Assembly: GCA_029207755.1 (NCBI GenBank)
Contig: JARCOQ010000001.1
Span: 96,576,640-96,640,639, forward strand
Origin: Chamaea fasciata
Taxonomy: Eukaryota > Chordata > Aves > Passeriformes > Sylviidae
DNA: 64,000 nt
Direction: 5' to 3'
Shown here: positions 10,760 to 20,679 of the stretch, piece by piece
How positions within the stretch are numbered: the first letter of the stretch is position 1
How the letters are laid out: every line of letters starts with the position of its first letter
Position numbers and translations under genes: made by a program
The notes under the pieces: model-generated
The model's input: the letters and a program-made list of their open reading frames with translations, nothing else
The model's database searches: none
What the model was told of the DNA's origin: nothing

Positions 10760-11385
10760 TGCAATAGATACATAGTTTTAAATTCGTGGATTAAAATTGT
10801 GTGTATTAAAACTTTGCAGTGGAATGTAAAACCCCCTGAATTCCTGGAAACAGTTCCAGGGCATCTCTTTGCATACCACAGTCTTTTCACAGTCCAAAGG
10901 TGTTACCTCGACATCTGCCAGAGAGATAACCAGGAAACCGCCCATTAAGCATGGGCTGACCACATCTTCACAGTTCATCAGGAGATCTGATACCAATCTG
11001 GGCAGAGGGCGGCAGAAACCTTCTGACAGAAGATTCAGAGACTTTTCATTCAGACATCTTTTCAATTTCTCAGGAAACTCTTTCAGATATCCCTTGCGGA
11101 CACCAGACATTTCAATGATTATGTTATGTACATGATGTCATGTTCTTCGGGTTCTTTGTTACCGTCTTGTTTTCGCCTCAGGGTAGAAAAATGGTATAAA
11201 ACACCAACCCTGAGACCCTGAATTTGTGGGCAGTACTCCGGAGAAGCACCCTTTGCTGCTCCCGGATTGTCCACCCAACATTCGATCGATGTTGTCCTGA
11301 TTTATCGTGGTGTTTCCCGAAATTGCTTTTCAAATTTGTTAAATAAATCTTTGCTTTTGGAAATTGGCTCTGATCATTTGTAACA
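10760..11385 (+). repeat. 3' LTR of ERV1 provirus
   Basis: Starts TGCAATAGATAC and ends TTTGTAACA, then GGTAT. It has TATAAAA at 11195-11201 and AATAAA at 11342-11347. About 99% identical to 4924-5549. Confidence 0.95.
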
Positions 11386-11419
11386 GGTATTATTTGTCAT
11401 ATCATTTTCTATGACAAAG

Positions 11420-11620
11420 AGGCTACTGTGAATGTCATGCATCAGAACAGACTCCCTAGACAAGTGGTTGAGTCACCATCCCTGAAGATATTTAGAAGAT
11501 GCAAAGATGTGACACTTAGGGACATAATTTAGTGGTGTATTTGGCAGTGGTAGGTTTAAGATGGACTCTATGATCTTATGGGTCTTTTCCAACCTTAAAT
11601 ATTTCTAAGAGTCTATATAT
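11420..11620 (+). mobile_element. CR1 LINE, 3' end
   Basis: The sequence has the typical CR1 tail wording: a GGTTGAGTCACCATCCCTGA stretch, then the ATGATCTTATGGGTCTTTTC and CCAACCTTAAATATTTC segments. The same stretch is found in the CR1 at 54115-54905. Only the last 200 bp are present. Confidence 0.85.
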
Positions 11621-12109
11621 GACTGCAGAATTTTTGAGAAGCATGCAGTTTTCTGCAGAGGAAGGAGGACTGAGAAGTTACTTTAAGTTTTAATTTTTTT
11701 TTTCTAGTTTCGGAGAGCAAATATATCTACCTAATTTAGCAGTATCTTCAAAAAAGAATAATCTCTAGTCTGAAGGCATAATTGAGTAATTTTTTCCCCA
11801 ATCTTCTCTGGCTCATCTATTAGTTGATGGAAGTGTTTACAGAAGTCTTGGCATCAAATTATAGTATCACAAATGGGGCCTAATGACTGGGTCAAATCAA
11901 AGGTCATGGAATGGGATTTACATGTCTACAATTAAATGTTTTCACAAATAGTTGTAAAATTGTGAAATCAGTATCATAAAAGTGTGAGAACCCTGTCTAT
12001 TTAGGAAGTGGTAAATGTTGCTATCATTGTGTAAAACTAGACAGCAGCAGAGCCAATGTTTTAGCCCTGTAAAATATAGTCACGGTGTCTCCATTTTATG
12101 GGAGAACAG
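11621..12109 (+). other. Unassigned AT-rich DNA
   Basis: I see no coding, LTR or CR1 signature. It may be part of the ERVK-like element that follows, but there is no readable pol sequence before about 12110. Confidence 0.4.
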
Positions 12110-12600
12110 ATTGCCATCAATTTACCAGAGCTTTCACAGTCTTAAGTATTCCCTTAGAAATTAAAACAGACAATAGCTCAGCATATACTTCCTAGAAAGT
12201 TGCAAATTTTTTTTGCCCTCTGGGGAGTAACATATAAGACTGAGATTCCTCATTCCTCCACGAGTCAATCCATAATTGAAGGAGCTCATAGCTCACTCAA
12301 GCATCTTTTATTACAACAAAGAACGGGAATGGGGAACAACCCCGTGTCAAATGCTCACCGAGGGCATTGTATGTTATTAAAGTTTTGAACTGCTCCTTGA
12401 TGTATCCTAATCCTTCAATTGTCAGACATTTCAGTAGCAGTCTGCAGTTACAGTGCAAACAGAACCCCTCATTGTTGGTAGGGGATCCAGAAACACTGTG
12501 GGACCTTACCCCCTTGTGGGGTCGAGGTTACACTTGTGTTTTCACAGAAGCTAGACTGAAGTAGATTCCGGCAAGGAACATGAAGCCTTTCAGAGAATCC
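12110..12600 (+). pseudogene. pol: ERVK-like (class II) integrase remnant
   Basis: One frame gives I-K-T-D-N-S-S-A-Y-T-S (catalytic Asp) around 12165-12195. After a frame change comes G-V-T-Y-K-T-E-I-P-H-S-S-T-S-Q-S-I-I-E-G-A-H (12200-12388), the integrase core with its Glu. A later frame has L-W-G-R-G-Y-T-C-V, then I-P-A-R-N, the usual end of beta/alpha-type integrases. These pieces are in order but broken by stops and frame changes. The 5' part of the element is missing. Integrase would insert viral DNA, but this copy is dead. Confidence 0.75.
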
Positions 12601-12651
12601 TTGGCGACACCACCTGAGAATCCAGCCCTGACATCAGCCTCTGAGGATTAG

Positions 12652-12927
12652 ATGTCTTGTATGACTCTATCTGACCATTTCCAATCTATTCATGCTAGCA
12701 TTCAGGTGCTGAGAGACTGCATGAGTAAATCACAACTTGATGACAGCTTATATTGGTTAGGACAGCTTTTAAGAGACTGTGGGCTTAGTGGCTGGATAAG
12801 GAACTTAGTTAAAGTAGCCTTTTATGCTTTAGGTGTTATCTTGTGCATGCTTCTTGTAGTGCCTTGCATTTTGCAATGCTTACAGAGATTGATCAACAAA
12901 TCAATAAAGAGAATTTTATTGGTGTAA
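12652..12927 (+). pseudogene. env: ERVK-like env transmembrane end
   Basis: A 91-codon open frame starts with a polar, Cys-containing stretch (R-D-C...L-R-D-C-G-L-S-G-W-I) and continues into a hydrophobic segment (F-Y-A-L-G-V-I-L-C-M-L-L-V-V-P-C-I-L) typical of a retroviral membrane anchor, then a short basic tail. It ends 16 bp before the LTR, next to a polypurine tract (12926-12940). The rest of env is absent, so about 1.5 kb has been lost between integrase and this piece. Confidence 0.7.
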
Positions 12928-12943
12928 AAGGAAGGGGGAGATA

Positions 12944-13358
12944 TGGAAGAACACATGAGAGATAAAACAGAAAGCACAGATATCCTGGCCTTAGTAAGAT
13001 ACAAACCGTGGGATGAGTGACCACAGATATGAAAAAGAACTGGGAAAAGAACCGCATGTGTAACTATTAAGGTCTTTTAAACTATGTAGTTTTGTAAAGG
13101 CTGCCAAATAATGTGAACCATAGGCTTTCCATAGTTTGTGGGAAAATTCTTGCTTAAGGATGTGACTGTTTAGGGCTGTGACCTATTTGAGCTGTAACAA
13201 GTATATAACACTGTACTGTGAGATTAATATCTGACTTCAACTCCTTTGACTTCAACTTAGACTTATGCTTAGTCTTTAATAAACTAATTTCAATTCAAAT
13301 GCCGACCTATTTTTGCTCAAGTTTTAGCTTAAGGGTCCCTACTTAAACTACTTTTACA
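12944..13358 (+). repeat. 3' LTR of ERVK-like element (about 415 bp)
   Basis: It follows the tract AAAAGGAAGGGGGAGAT and starts TGGAAGAACAC. A TATATAA box lies at 13202-13208 and AATAAA at 13278-13283. The end at TTTTACA is my best TG...CA choice. No 5' LTR or target duplication was found, so the left side of this element was deleted. Confidence 0.75.
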
Positions 13359-13950
13359 CCCCCTCTTTTGAAATCCCATCTCTCAGTTGCACACCATTGG
13401 GACACAATATCTATCATAATTGTAAATATACTTGTATACATTTTTCATACATATTTTCAGGTTGTTCCTGCTGAAGTATTTTATTTTTGTATTAATAGGA
13501 AAAAATGTTTAAGTAAATAAATAAATATATTTTATAGTTGCCTCACACAGTGTATCTATGCAATTAATACCATAACACAGTTTACATAGATGCTTATAGA
13601 AAATGTCTGCAAACATCCTGAAAAATATTAAAATCCTACTGAGCCTTGAGGGTAATAAAAGCAACAATCCAGGTGAGTTTCCACCCTTCAAGGCATAGTG
13701 GGTCTATCCTGACTGGATGCGAGGTGTCCACTAAAGCTGCTCTATCACTTCCCTCCACAACTAGATAGGAGAAAGAAAATAGTCCATAAGGTTCATGTGT
13801 TGGGATAAGGACAGGAAGAGATCACTCACCAAATACCACCATGGGCAAAAGAGAGACTGAATGTGAGAATACTGATTGAATTTATTCCCAACAAAATCAG
13901 AGCAGATAATGAGAAGTAAAATCTTAAAACCATCTTCACCCCTCCCTCAT
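13359..13950 (+). other. Unassigned AT-rich DNA
   Basis: AT-rich sequence with short homopolymer and ATAA runs. I see no gene or element signature. Confidence 0.4.
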
Positions 13951-14790
13951 TAACAGACCCTCCTCCTCCCCAGTGGCACAGGAAGAAGGGAAATGGGGGT
14001 TATAATAAGTTCATCACAGTTGGTCCTGCTGCTGCTCAGGGAAAAGTGTCCTTCCTCTGCTCCAGCATGGGATCCCTTTCACAGGAGACAGTTCTCCTTG
14101 AACTTCTCCAATATGAATCCTTCTCAGTGGCACAAACTGCTCTATGGGTCACTTTTCCATGGGATGCATTCCTTCAGGCACAGTCTGCTCTAGCTTGAGG
14201 CCCCCATAGGGTCAAAGGTCTTACCAGGACACCTGCTCTAGTGTGAGCTCCCCTCTCCAGCCTGCTTCAGCACAAGATTCCCATGGGTTTGCAGCTTCTT
14301 TTGGTCATCTACCTGCTCCAGCATGGGTCTCCTCCCATGGGCTGCAGGTGGATCTCTGCATTCCCATTGACCTCCACAGGTTGCAGAGGCACAGCTGCTT
14401 CACCATGGTCTTCATCATGGACTGCAGAGGAATCTCAATTCCAGCATCTGGAGCACCTCCTCCCCCTCCTTCTCCAAGGATCACTCCTCTATTCTCTGGC
14501 TCCAATTATATCTGGACAATAATTTTTTTTTCTTATCCCTTAATATGTTTTCACAGAGGTGTTACTACCATTTTTGATTGACCCAGCCTTGGCCAGCAGT
14601 GGGTCTGTCTTGGAGCCAGCTGGTATTGGCTGTGCTGGACATGGGGGAAACTTCTAGCAGCTTCTCACAACTGCCACCTCTGGAGCCCCACCCCTGCAAC
14701 TATGGAGCCCCATCCGTGCTACTAAAACCTGGTCATGCACACCCTATCCGTAATGTTGGGCCCAGAATTCTTCAATGTGTATCTTAATAG
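13951..14790 (-). repeat. Old LTR-like repeat with degenerate tandem units
   Basis: About six copies of a degenerate CTGCTCCAGCATGGG-like motif recur at intervals of roughly 45-65 bp between 14057 and 14350. The flanking sequence has the look of an old avian LTR element on the minus strand, but I cannot fix its ends or find a target duplication. Open frames of up to 112 codons here lie on both strands and look incidental to the repeat. Confidence 0.45.
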
Positions 14791-15259
14791 CTTATTTTCC
14801 ACTCCCAAGGAGATATTGAAGTGATTTCTCCAGAACTGGTGCTGTAGCTGCAGCTAACCAGTTATCCCATTTAAATTCTGGCTATTTCTTTTTTCCAGCA
14901 TCGAGTAGTATCTTCTGAAATAAATATTTCTCTTTGTGTATAACACTCAGGGTGCCCATTAGTATTTCAGTTGCCACCTGCTGACTGACTGTTGAAAGAC
15001 TTCATCTAGTTGAAAAGCCCCTGCACTGTGACAAGTCAATAATATTTCTACTCTTGGTAATTGTGTTCTCTTGTTTGTTGTGTATAGATGTACACAGGCT
15101 TATTCCTTGATTTCTTTTCTTCTGTTAATTAAACTTTTTTTTCACCACTTTTAATTTTCCTTAGCACAGGGAAAATAGATCCATATTTTTCTACATTTTA
15201 AATTAACTCAAAGGCTGTGTACAAGTCTCATAAGGAGTCAAGATAAAGATGTTTATTTG
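14791..15259 (+). other. Unassigned DNA before the second ERVL element
   Basis: No readable gene. It contains an AATAAA-like word at 14920, too isolated to interpret. Confidence 0.35.
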
Positions 15260-16096
15260 TGTCTTCAGGTAATTTTATGATGATACTCTATCTCCCAATC
15301 TTCTGCTCTATTCCCAGAAATTGTTGCTGTATCTTTAAGGTGGGTCCTGGGGAGGGGTGGGAGCCTTAAGAGCTTTTTGTGTGGGCTTTGTTCCAAGCCT
15401 CAATCCCGGGCATACTTGATGCCATGTGGACTGGCGTTACTTTGTTGTTTAGCTAGCTTTGTTTTTTGTTAGCCTTAGTAAAAAGTCTCTTTCCCTTTTC
15501 CCCTGGCCTTGGAGACTGCAAGGCTTTTGTTTTTTCCTTTAATTGTTCAGCGTGGTTTTGGTCCAAGATCAGAGAGGTGATGGGCCAGGGATCTGTGGAG
15601 AGCTGTGAGAAGCTGCTCTGTCCCAGCCCCAGACCTCAGGAAAAGCTGACACAGCAAAAGAAAGGTCCCTGAATCCACTTACTTCGTGTACTGTGAGGAG
15701 GAGACCAACACTGGGGATTTAACAAGTTCCCATCTGTTTTTCATTTTTCTAGAGCTAGAAGTATTTTGTCTTCCCTGAGACAAAAGCTTGGCACCATTTT
15801 GTTCCTCCCTACCACGTGGCCAGCCAGTTTTAGTTCCCCTGGCATTTTGTTGTTGTTTGTTGTTGTTTCAGTGTGTGTGTGTAGTGGGGAGTAAGGCTCT
15901 GACATTTCAATATCTAGCATTTATTCCTTTTTTGTGTGCCATATGGGCACTTTGTCAATAAACAATTGGGGTTTTTTCACTTTCATGCACTAATACTCAT
16001 TTCTTATCAGTGAGAAGGGATTGCTGAAACTCTTTTCTTTAGAGGAAACACTAATTCCAGAGTGTTTTCCTCTAAACTTATCTCTAAACTAAGAAA
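15260..16096 (+). repeat. 5' LTR of second ERVL-like provirus
   Basis: Starts TGTCTTCAGGTAATTTTATG. AATAAA at 15957-15962. It aligns with the 3' LTR at both ends, but 15448-15613 has no counterpart there. The CA end has decayed to an A run before the primer site. Confidence 0.85.
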
Positions 16097-16101
16097 AAAT
16101 T

Positions 16102-16119
16102 TGGCGCCCAATGTGCAGC
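16102..16119 (+). other. tRNA-Lys-like primer binding site
   Basis: TGGCGCCCAATGTGCAGC, about 5 bases after the LTR. The first ten bases match the tRNA-Lys(1,2) primer site exactly. Confidence 0.8.
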
Positions 16120-16655
16120 GAGAAAAAGAGATTTTAAAAAAAGTTACATTCTGGTTTGAACCATTCTGTATTGGGGTACAGCAGCCAGTGGTGACCATTC
16201 TGCTTCCTTCAGAAATGGCTCTCTGGCACCTGGGCATATTTACCTATCCGTACATAGGTAAAATCAAGAATATGAGTCAGGATTGCCATATTGATGTTCC
16301 CTGTGCTAATAATTTATGAAAGGTAAATCAATAGAGATACTGGGAACAATTAAGGAAGTGTATGCTCTGCTGTTTTTTTGTCCTGGTTTTGGTAGCCTTC
16401 TTTGGGAGTTATTAGTTATTACAACCAGTCTGTCAGGGGAAAAGTAGGGGATGATGTTTCTCAAGCCTTCATCTCCTTTTTTCTCTTCAGATCTGGCACA
16501 CCACCTTTTGAGAATATTCGATTTTCCCTGGATATAAAGATAACACCTTTATGTGTTTTAACATGGTAGGTTTATCTATATGGTATGCAGCTTGTCTAGA
16601 ATTAGGACTGAGATTTCCAGAGAGGCTGTCCAGAGATCTGCCCCAGCTGTGGACG
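16120..16655 (+). pseudogene. gag: ERVL-like leader and gag remnant
   Basis: Only about 540 bp separate the primer site from protease, against about 2.3 kb in the minus-strand copy, so most of gag is deleted. A single 85-codon open piece (16062-16319) starts inside the LTR and is unlikely to be Gag. I see no zinc knuckle. Confidence 0.5.
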
Positions 16656-16659
16656 GTGA

Positions 16660-17080
16660 AAATCCGATAGCCTAGCACATCAGAACTGCAAAAATACAAG
16701 GCCTTGGTTGACACTGGTGCACAGTGCACGTTAATCCCAGTGGGACATGTGGAGGCTGAATCTGTTTCCATTGGTGGGGTGACAAGGGGATTGCAGCAGT
16801 TGACCCTGCTGGAAGCTGAGGTGAGCCTGACTGGAAAAGAGTGGAAGAAACTCTGACTGCCCCAGAGGCCCTGAGTATTCTGGATTTCCTGATTTCCTCT
16901 GGAGCTGGTATTACAAACACCCAAAGGGACTCAGGTGGGCTTTTGGAATAGCTGCTGTGGAGACAGAGGGCATTGGGATATTGAACACTGACTGGGCTGT
17001 CTGAAAATCTGTCTGCAGTTGAATTCCTTAGGGGGGGAAGAACAATGAGAACGGATTGCCACCTCAACAGTGCACCAATG
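16660..17080 (+). pseudogene. ERVL-like protease
   Basis: The active site reads A-L-V-D-T-G-A-Q-C-T-L-I-P, with DTGA at 16710-16721, so the catalytic triad motif is intact here. Homology to the minus-strand copy continues through G-H-V-E-A-E-S-V-S-I-G-G to the start of reverse transcriptase. A frameshift follows near the G-K-E-W-K-K segment at about 16845. The enzyme would process Gag-Pol, but the broken frame makes it a relic. Confidence 0.8.
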
Positions 17081-17635
17081 GTAGTACCAGATGAATTGAT
17101 ATGCCATGATTCCCATCTACAAGATGATCTGTAAGTTGGAGAGCCAAGGGGTGGGCAGCAAAACCCACTCACCCTTCAACAGTCCCATCTGGCCTGTGTG
17201 CAAATCAGAAGGGGAATGAAGACTGATAAGGGAATATCATGGCTTTAATGAAGTACCCCACTGCTGAGCACTGGTGTGCCAGACATTCTGGAGCTCCAGT
17301 ATGAGCTGGAGTCCAAGGCAGTGAAGTGCTATGGCATTTGACATTGTAAATGCATTTTTCTGCATTGCTCTGGCTGCAGAATGCAGGCCTCAGTTTGCCT
17401 TCACCTGGAGAGGGGCATGCAGTACACCTGGAACTCAGGGGTGGAAGCACAGTCCCATCTGCCATGGGCCGATGCAAACTGCACTGGAAAATGGTGCGGC
17501 TCTGGAACATTTGCAGTACATTGATATCATTGTGTAGGGGAACATGGCAGCAGAATTATTTGAGAAAGGAGAAAAAATTATCCTGGTTCTCCCATAAGTC
17601 GGCTTTGCCATAAAAAGAGCGAAGTCAAGGGATCC

Positions 17636-18475
17636 TGTGGGAATGCACAAGACCAAGAGTAAGACAGACTTAATTAGCATAGGTAGTCTGGTGACTAGGA
17701 TGCCATGGCAAGGACAAACAGAACTTTGAGCTTATGAGAAGATGGGATTAAACCTGCTTAAGGGAAAAGATTCAATCAACCCCCTATGATAAAGATGTTT
17801 GTAGTGGTTTGAAAGCAAAACAAATGAGAGGCTCCAAGTCAGAGATACAATTTAATACGAAAAAAGGAAAGAAAGTAAAATAAAATAGATGCAATAATAC
17901 AAAAGACCACTGACAGAGTCAGAATACAACCTGAGCGGAGTGATGGAAGCAGTCCAGATGAGATGGTCTTCCTGAAGCAGTGATCCAGTAGAAAGGATAG
18001 CTGGGGTCCTCTGGAAATCCAGTGGGTAAGCGCCCCTCCGGTGTTCAGAGTCTCAGCTTATATTCAGGCTGGAATGCTTGGTTCCTCCCTCTGGGCAGAG
18101 CATCTCACAATGGGATGGTGAGTCATGTGATAAGGCCTGATGGGCCCATTAATAAGAGATAGTCCAGGAGGGGGTTATCTGTGAGTCGTGTGGCAAAGGT
18201 GCTGATGGGCCCATTAACAGAAGATAAGCCAGAGTGAAGGAGGCAGGGAGCACTGGCTCACCTGGTTTCAACAGTTCATGAAGATGGTGATAGAATATAC
18301 TTCAACCCAGGACAATGTTGTAAAATGCCTAAGTTGCTTGTATGATCTTTTAACCTAATTATTGTAGTAGAAATTATTAACCTTACTGAAATGGTATATA
18401 AGTTCTTGGAAAACCTGAGTAAAATCGAATTCTGATCATGAATCAGTCTTCCTGTCTCTCCATCAATCACCGATA
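17636..18475 (+). repeat. ERVK-like solo LTR inserted in ERVL pol, with 6-bp target duplication
   Basis: GGATCC occurs on both sides (17630-17635 and 18476-18481), and the pol sequence reads straight across when this segment is ignored. It starts TGTGGGAATGC and ends ACCGATA (CA decayed to TA). A TATATAAG box lies near 18390. A 6-bp duplication suits class II retroviruses. The underlying LTR is about 340 bp, and the remaining 500 bp is a second repeat nested inside it (17800-18300). Confidence 0.85.
17800..18300 (-). repeat. Nested LTR-like repeat, copy 1
   Basis: Starts TGTAGTGGTTTGAAAGC on the plus strand and matches 61457-61985 over its whole length, ending with the shared GATGGTGATAGAATA. 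It lies inside the solo LTR at 17636-18475, so it is the youngest of three layers here. I could not find a target duplication, and orientation is inferred. Confidence 0.7.
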
Positions 18476-19189
18476 GGATCCATTTCCTGAGAGTCAAGTG
18501 GCAAGATGGATGGCACCAGGTACCCACTGAGGTCATCAGTAAAATCACAGCAAAGTCCCCACTGACCAGCAAGAAGAAAACACACGCTTTTCTATGTGCC
18601 ATAGGTTTTTGGAGGATGCACATTCCTACATACAGACAGATTGTGAACCCTCTCCACTTGCTTACCTGCAAAAAGAGCGATTTCCACTGGGGCTCTGAAC
18701 AGCAACAAGCCTTTGTTCATATCAAACAGGAGATTGCTCATGCAGCAGCCCTTGGACAGGACAGGACCAGAGGTGAGGAATGTGCTTTACTCCACAGCCA
18801 GGAACTATGGTCTGTCCTGGAACCTTTGGCAGAAGGTCCCTGGGGAGACTCAAGGTTGACCACTGGGATTCTGGAGTCGAGGTTACAGAGGGTCTGAAGC
18901 CAACTGTGCCGCAACTGAGAAGGAAATCTTAGCAGCCTATGAAGGAGTCTAAGCTGCCTCAGAGGTGATTGGCACAGAAGCACAACTCCTCCTGGCACTC
19001 TTACCATACTGGTGCTGGGGTGGATGTTTAAAGGAAAGGTTCGTGTACCCATATTTGAAACCCATATCACCCTGGGATCTAGGAAATAATTACAAATTGG
19101 GCTGAAGTTGAAAGCTTTGGTCTTACTGATGAAGAGCAACAGGAACAGGTGAGCCGTGTTGAGGAAGCTCCACTGTACAACAAACTGCC

Positions 19190-19650
19190 AGGGGGAAAAA
19201 CACACTCTAGTCTTTTCACTAATCATTGCTGTCGCATTGCGGGGATGAACCAAAAGTGGAAAGCAGCTCTTAGGAATCCCTACGTGACAGGCTGCAGAAG
19301 CTACTAAAGAAGAAGGTAGATCGAGTCAACTTGCTGAACTCAAAGCCATCCAGAATGCCCTGGATATGGCTGAAAGACAGAAGTGGCTAAAGCTCTGCCT
19401 CTACAAGGATTTGTGGATGGTAGCCAGTGCTCTGTGGGGGTGGCTGGAAAGGTGGAAAAAGGTAAATTGGCAGCATAGGGGAAAACCAATCTAGGCTGCT
19501 GAAGAGTGGAAGGATATCACTGCCTGGGTAGAGAAGCTACCTGTGAAAGTCTGTCATGTAGATGCCCATATCCCCAAGAGTCAGGCTAATGAGGAGCACC
19601 GAAACAGTGACCAAGTAGATCAGGCTGCAAAAATAGGGGTGTCACAGATA
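19190..19650 (+). pseudogene. pol: ERVL-like RNase H remnant
   Basis: The stretch gives S-S-Q-L-A-E-L-K-A-I-Q (catalytic Glu) and L-Y-K-D-L-W-M-V (the second Asp region) at about 19320-19420, followed by a basic, Trp-rich W-G-W-L-E-R-W-K-K and then H-V-D-A-H, the C-terminal part of RNase H. Stops separate these pieces. RNase H would degrade viral RNA in the hybrid. Confidence 0.75.
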
Positions 19651-19659
19651 GATTTGGAT

Positions 19660-20310
19660 TGGTAACACAAGGTGGAGTTGTTCCTAGTTCGATGGGCCCA
19701 TGATGCCTGAGGCCATCAGGGCAGAGATGCCACCTGTAAGTGGGCACAAGACTGAGGGGTGGATTTAACCATGGACAGTATTTCTCAGGTTATCAATGAT
19801 TGTGAGACGTGTGCTGCAATCAAACAGGCTAAGTGGGTAAAGCCCCTGTGTTATGGAAGGTGGTGGTCCAAATATAAGTATGGGGAGGCCTGGCAGATCA
19901 ATTACATCACTACCTCAAACCCACTAAGGCAAGCATTACACGCTTTCAATGCTAGAAGCCACCATGGGATGGCTAGAGATCTACCCTGTGCCTCACACCA
20001 CTGCCTGTAACACCATCTTGGGCCTTGAAAAGCAGGTCCTTTGGGGCATAGTACCCCTGAGAGAACTGAGTCCAACAAAACTAGTTTCAAGAATAGCCTT
20101 ATAAACACCTGGGCTAGAGAACTTGGTATTGTGTTGGTGTACCATATTCCTTATCATGCATCAGCTGCTGGGAAAGTAAAGCGGTGCAAAGGACTGCTTA
20201 AAGCCACCTTGAAGGCACTGAGCGGGGGGACTTTCAAAAATTGGGAGCTGCATTTAGCAAAGACTACCTGGTTAGTTAACACCTGAAGCTCCACTAACTG
20301 AGCAGGCCCT
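19660..20310 (+). pseudogene. pol: ERVL-like integrase remnant, catalytic residues lost
   Basis: The zinc-binding region shows G-H-Q-G-R-D-A and D-C-E-T-C (HHCC type) at 19700-19820. The core then reads W-Q-I-N-Y-I, where the first catalytic Asp of the DDE triad is expected, and later Y-H-I-P-Y-H and G-K-V-K-R, where the catalytic Glu is expected. Both positions are changed (Asn and Lys). A deletion and frameshift lie between 19920 and 20050. The residue assignments come from the general DD(35)E pattern, so they need an alignment to confirm. From 20310 to the 3' LTR I see no env, and no clear polypurine tract. Confidence 0.75.
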
Positions 20311-20679
20311 GCCCAATCTGAACCCAGGTGTACAGCAGACGGAAACAAGGTAATACATGTCAGGGTTGTTAGGGAAGAATGTTTGGATTAATTCTGCCTC
20401 AAGTAAGGACAAGCTCATCTGTGGGGTTGCCTTTGCTCAGGGATCTGGTTTCATTGGTGAGTATTGCAGAGGAATGGGGAAACACATTGTGTACCTCAGG
20501 AGGATTTGATTTGGGGTGAGAACAGCTTGTAATGTTTGAATGCTTATGTACCACTGCTTGCTGAATATCACTGCCACTATTTGTATATAGTTATGGGTTT
20601 ATATGTATAGATGTGTGCGTTTAGAATTGAAATGTATTAATCTGGGCATTAAGCCAACACTATGGAATAAGTAGTGGAA

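Larger units (their letters stand above)
4924..11385 (+). mobile_element. ERV1 (gamma-like) provirus, structurally bounded, internally deleted
   Basis: Two 626-bp LTRs (4924-5549 and 10760-11385) flank gag, protease, pol and env remnants in order. GGTAT lies immediately outside both LTRs (4919-4923 and 11386-11390), a clean target-site duplication. The LTRs differ at 6 of 626 positions (about 1%), so the insertion is recent compared with the other elements here. Gamma-like class is inferred from a single CCHC zinc knuckle, a stop codon between nucleocapsid and protease, and the integrase C-terminal type. At 6.46 kb it is shorter than a complete gammaretrovirus because of internal deletions in gag, integrase and env. 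Related LTRs occur at 47416 and 63390. Confidence 0.95.
17085..19180 (+). pseudogene. pol: ERVL-like reverse transcriptase, split by an insertion
   Basis: The first part (17085-17635) contains the palm: D-I-V-N-A-F-F-C-I-A-L-A (motif A) at about 17339, and the catalytic box at 17517-17531, which reads Y-I-D-I. Compared with Y-V-D-D-I in the minus-strand copy, one Asp codon has been lost by a 3-bp deletion, and a TAG follows at 17535. The second part resumes exactly after the solo LTR at 18476 and covers thumb and connection (18476-19180), with a readable M-H-I-P-T-Y-R-Q-I-V stretch. Stops and frameshifts are frequent. Confidence 0.85.

Noticed and set aside
13951..14400. CRISPR-like array from regularly spaced motifs
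   Set aside because: Units are degenerate, spacing varies, and the context is vertebrate.
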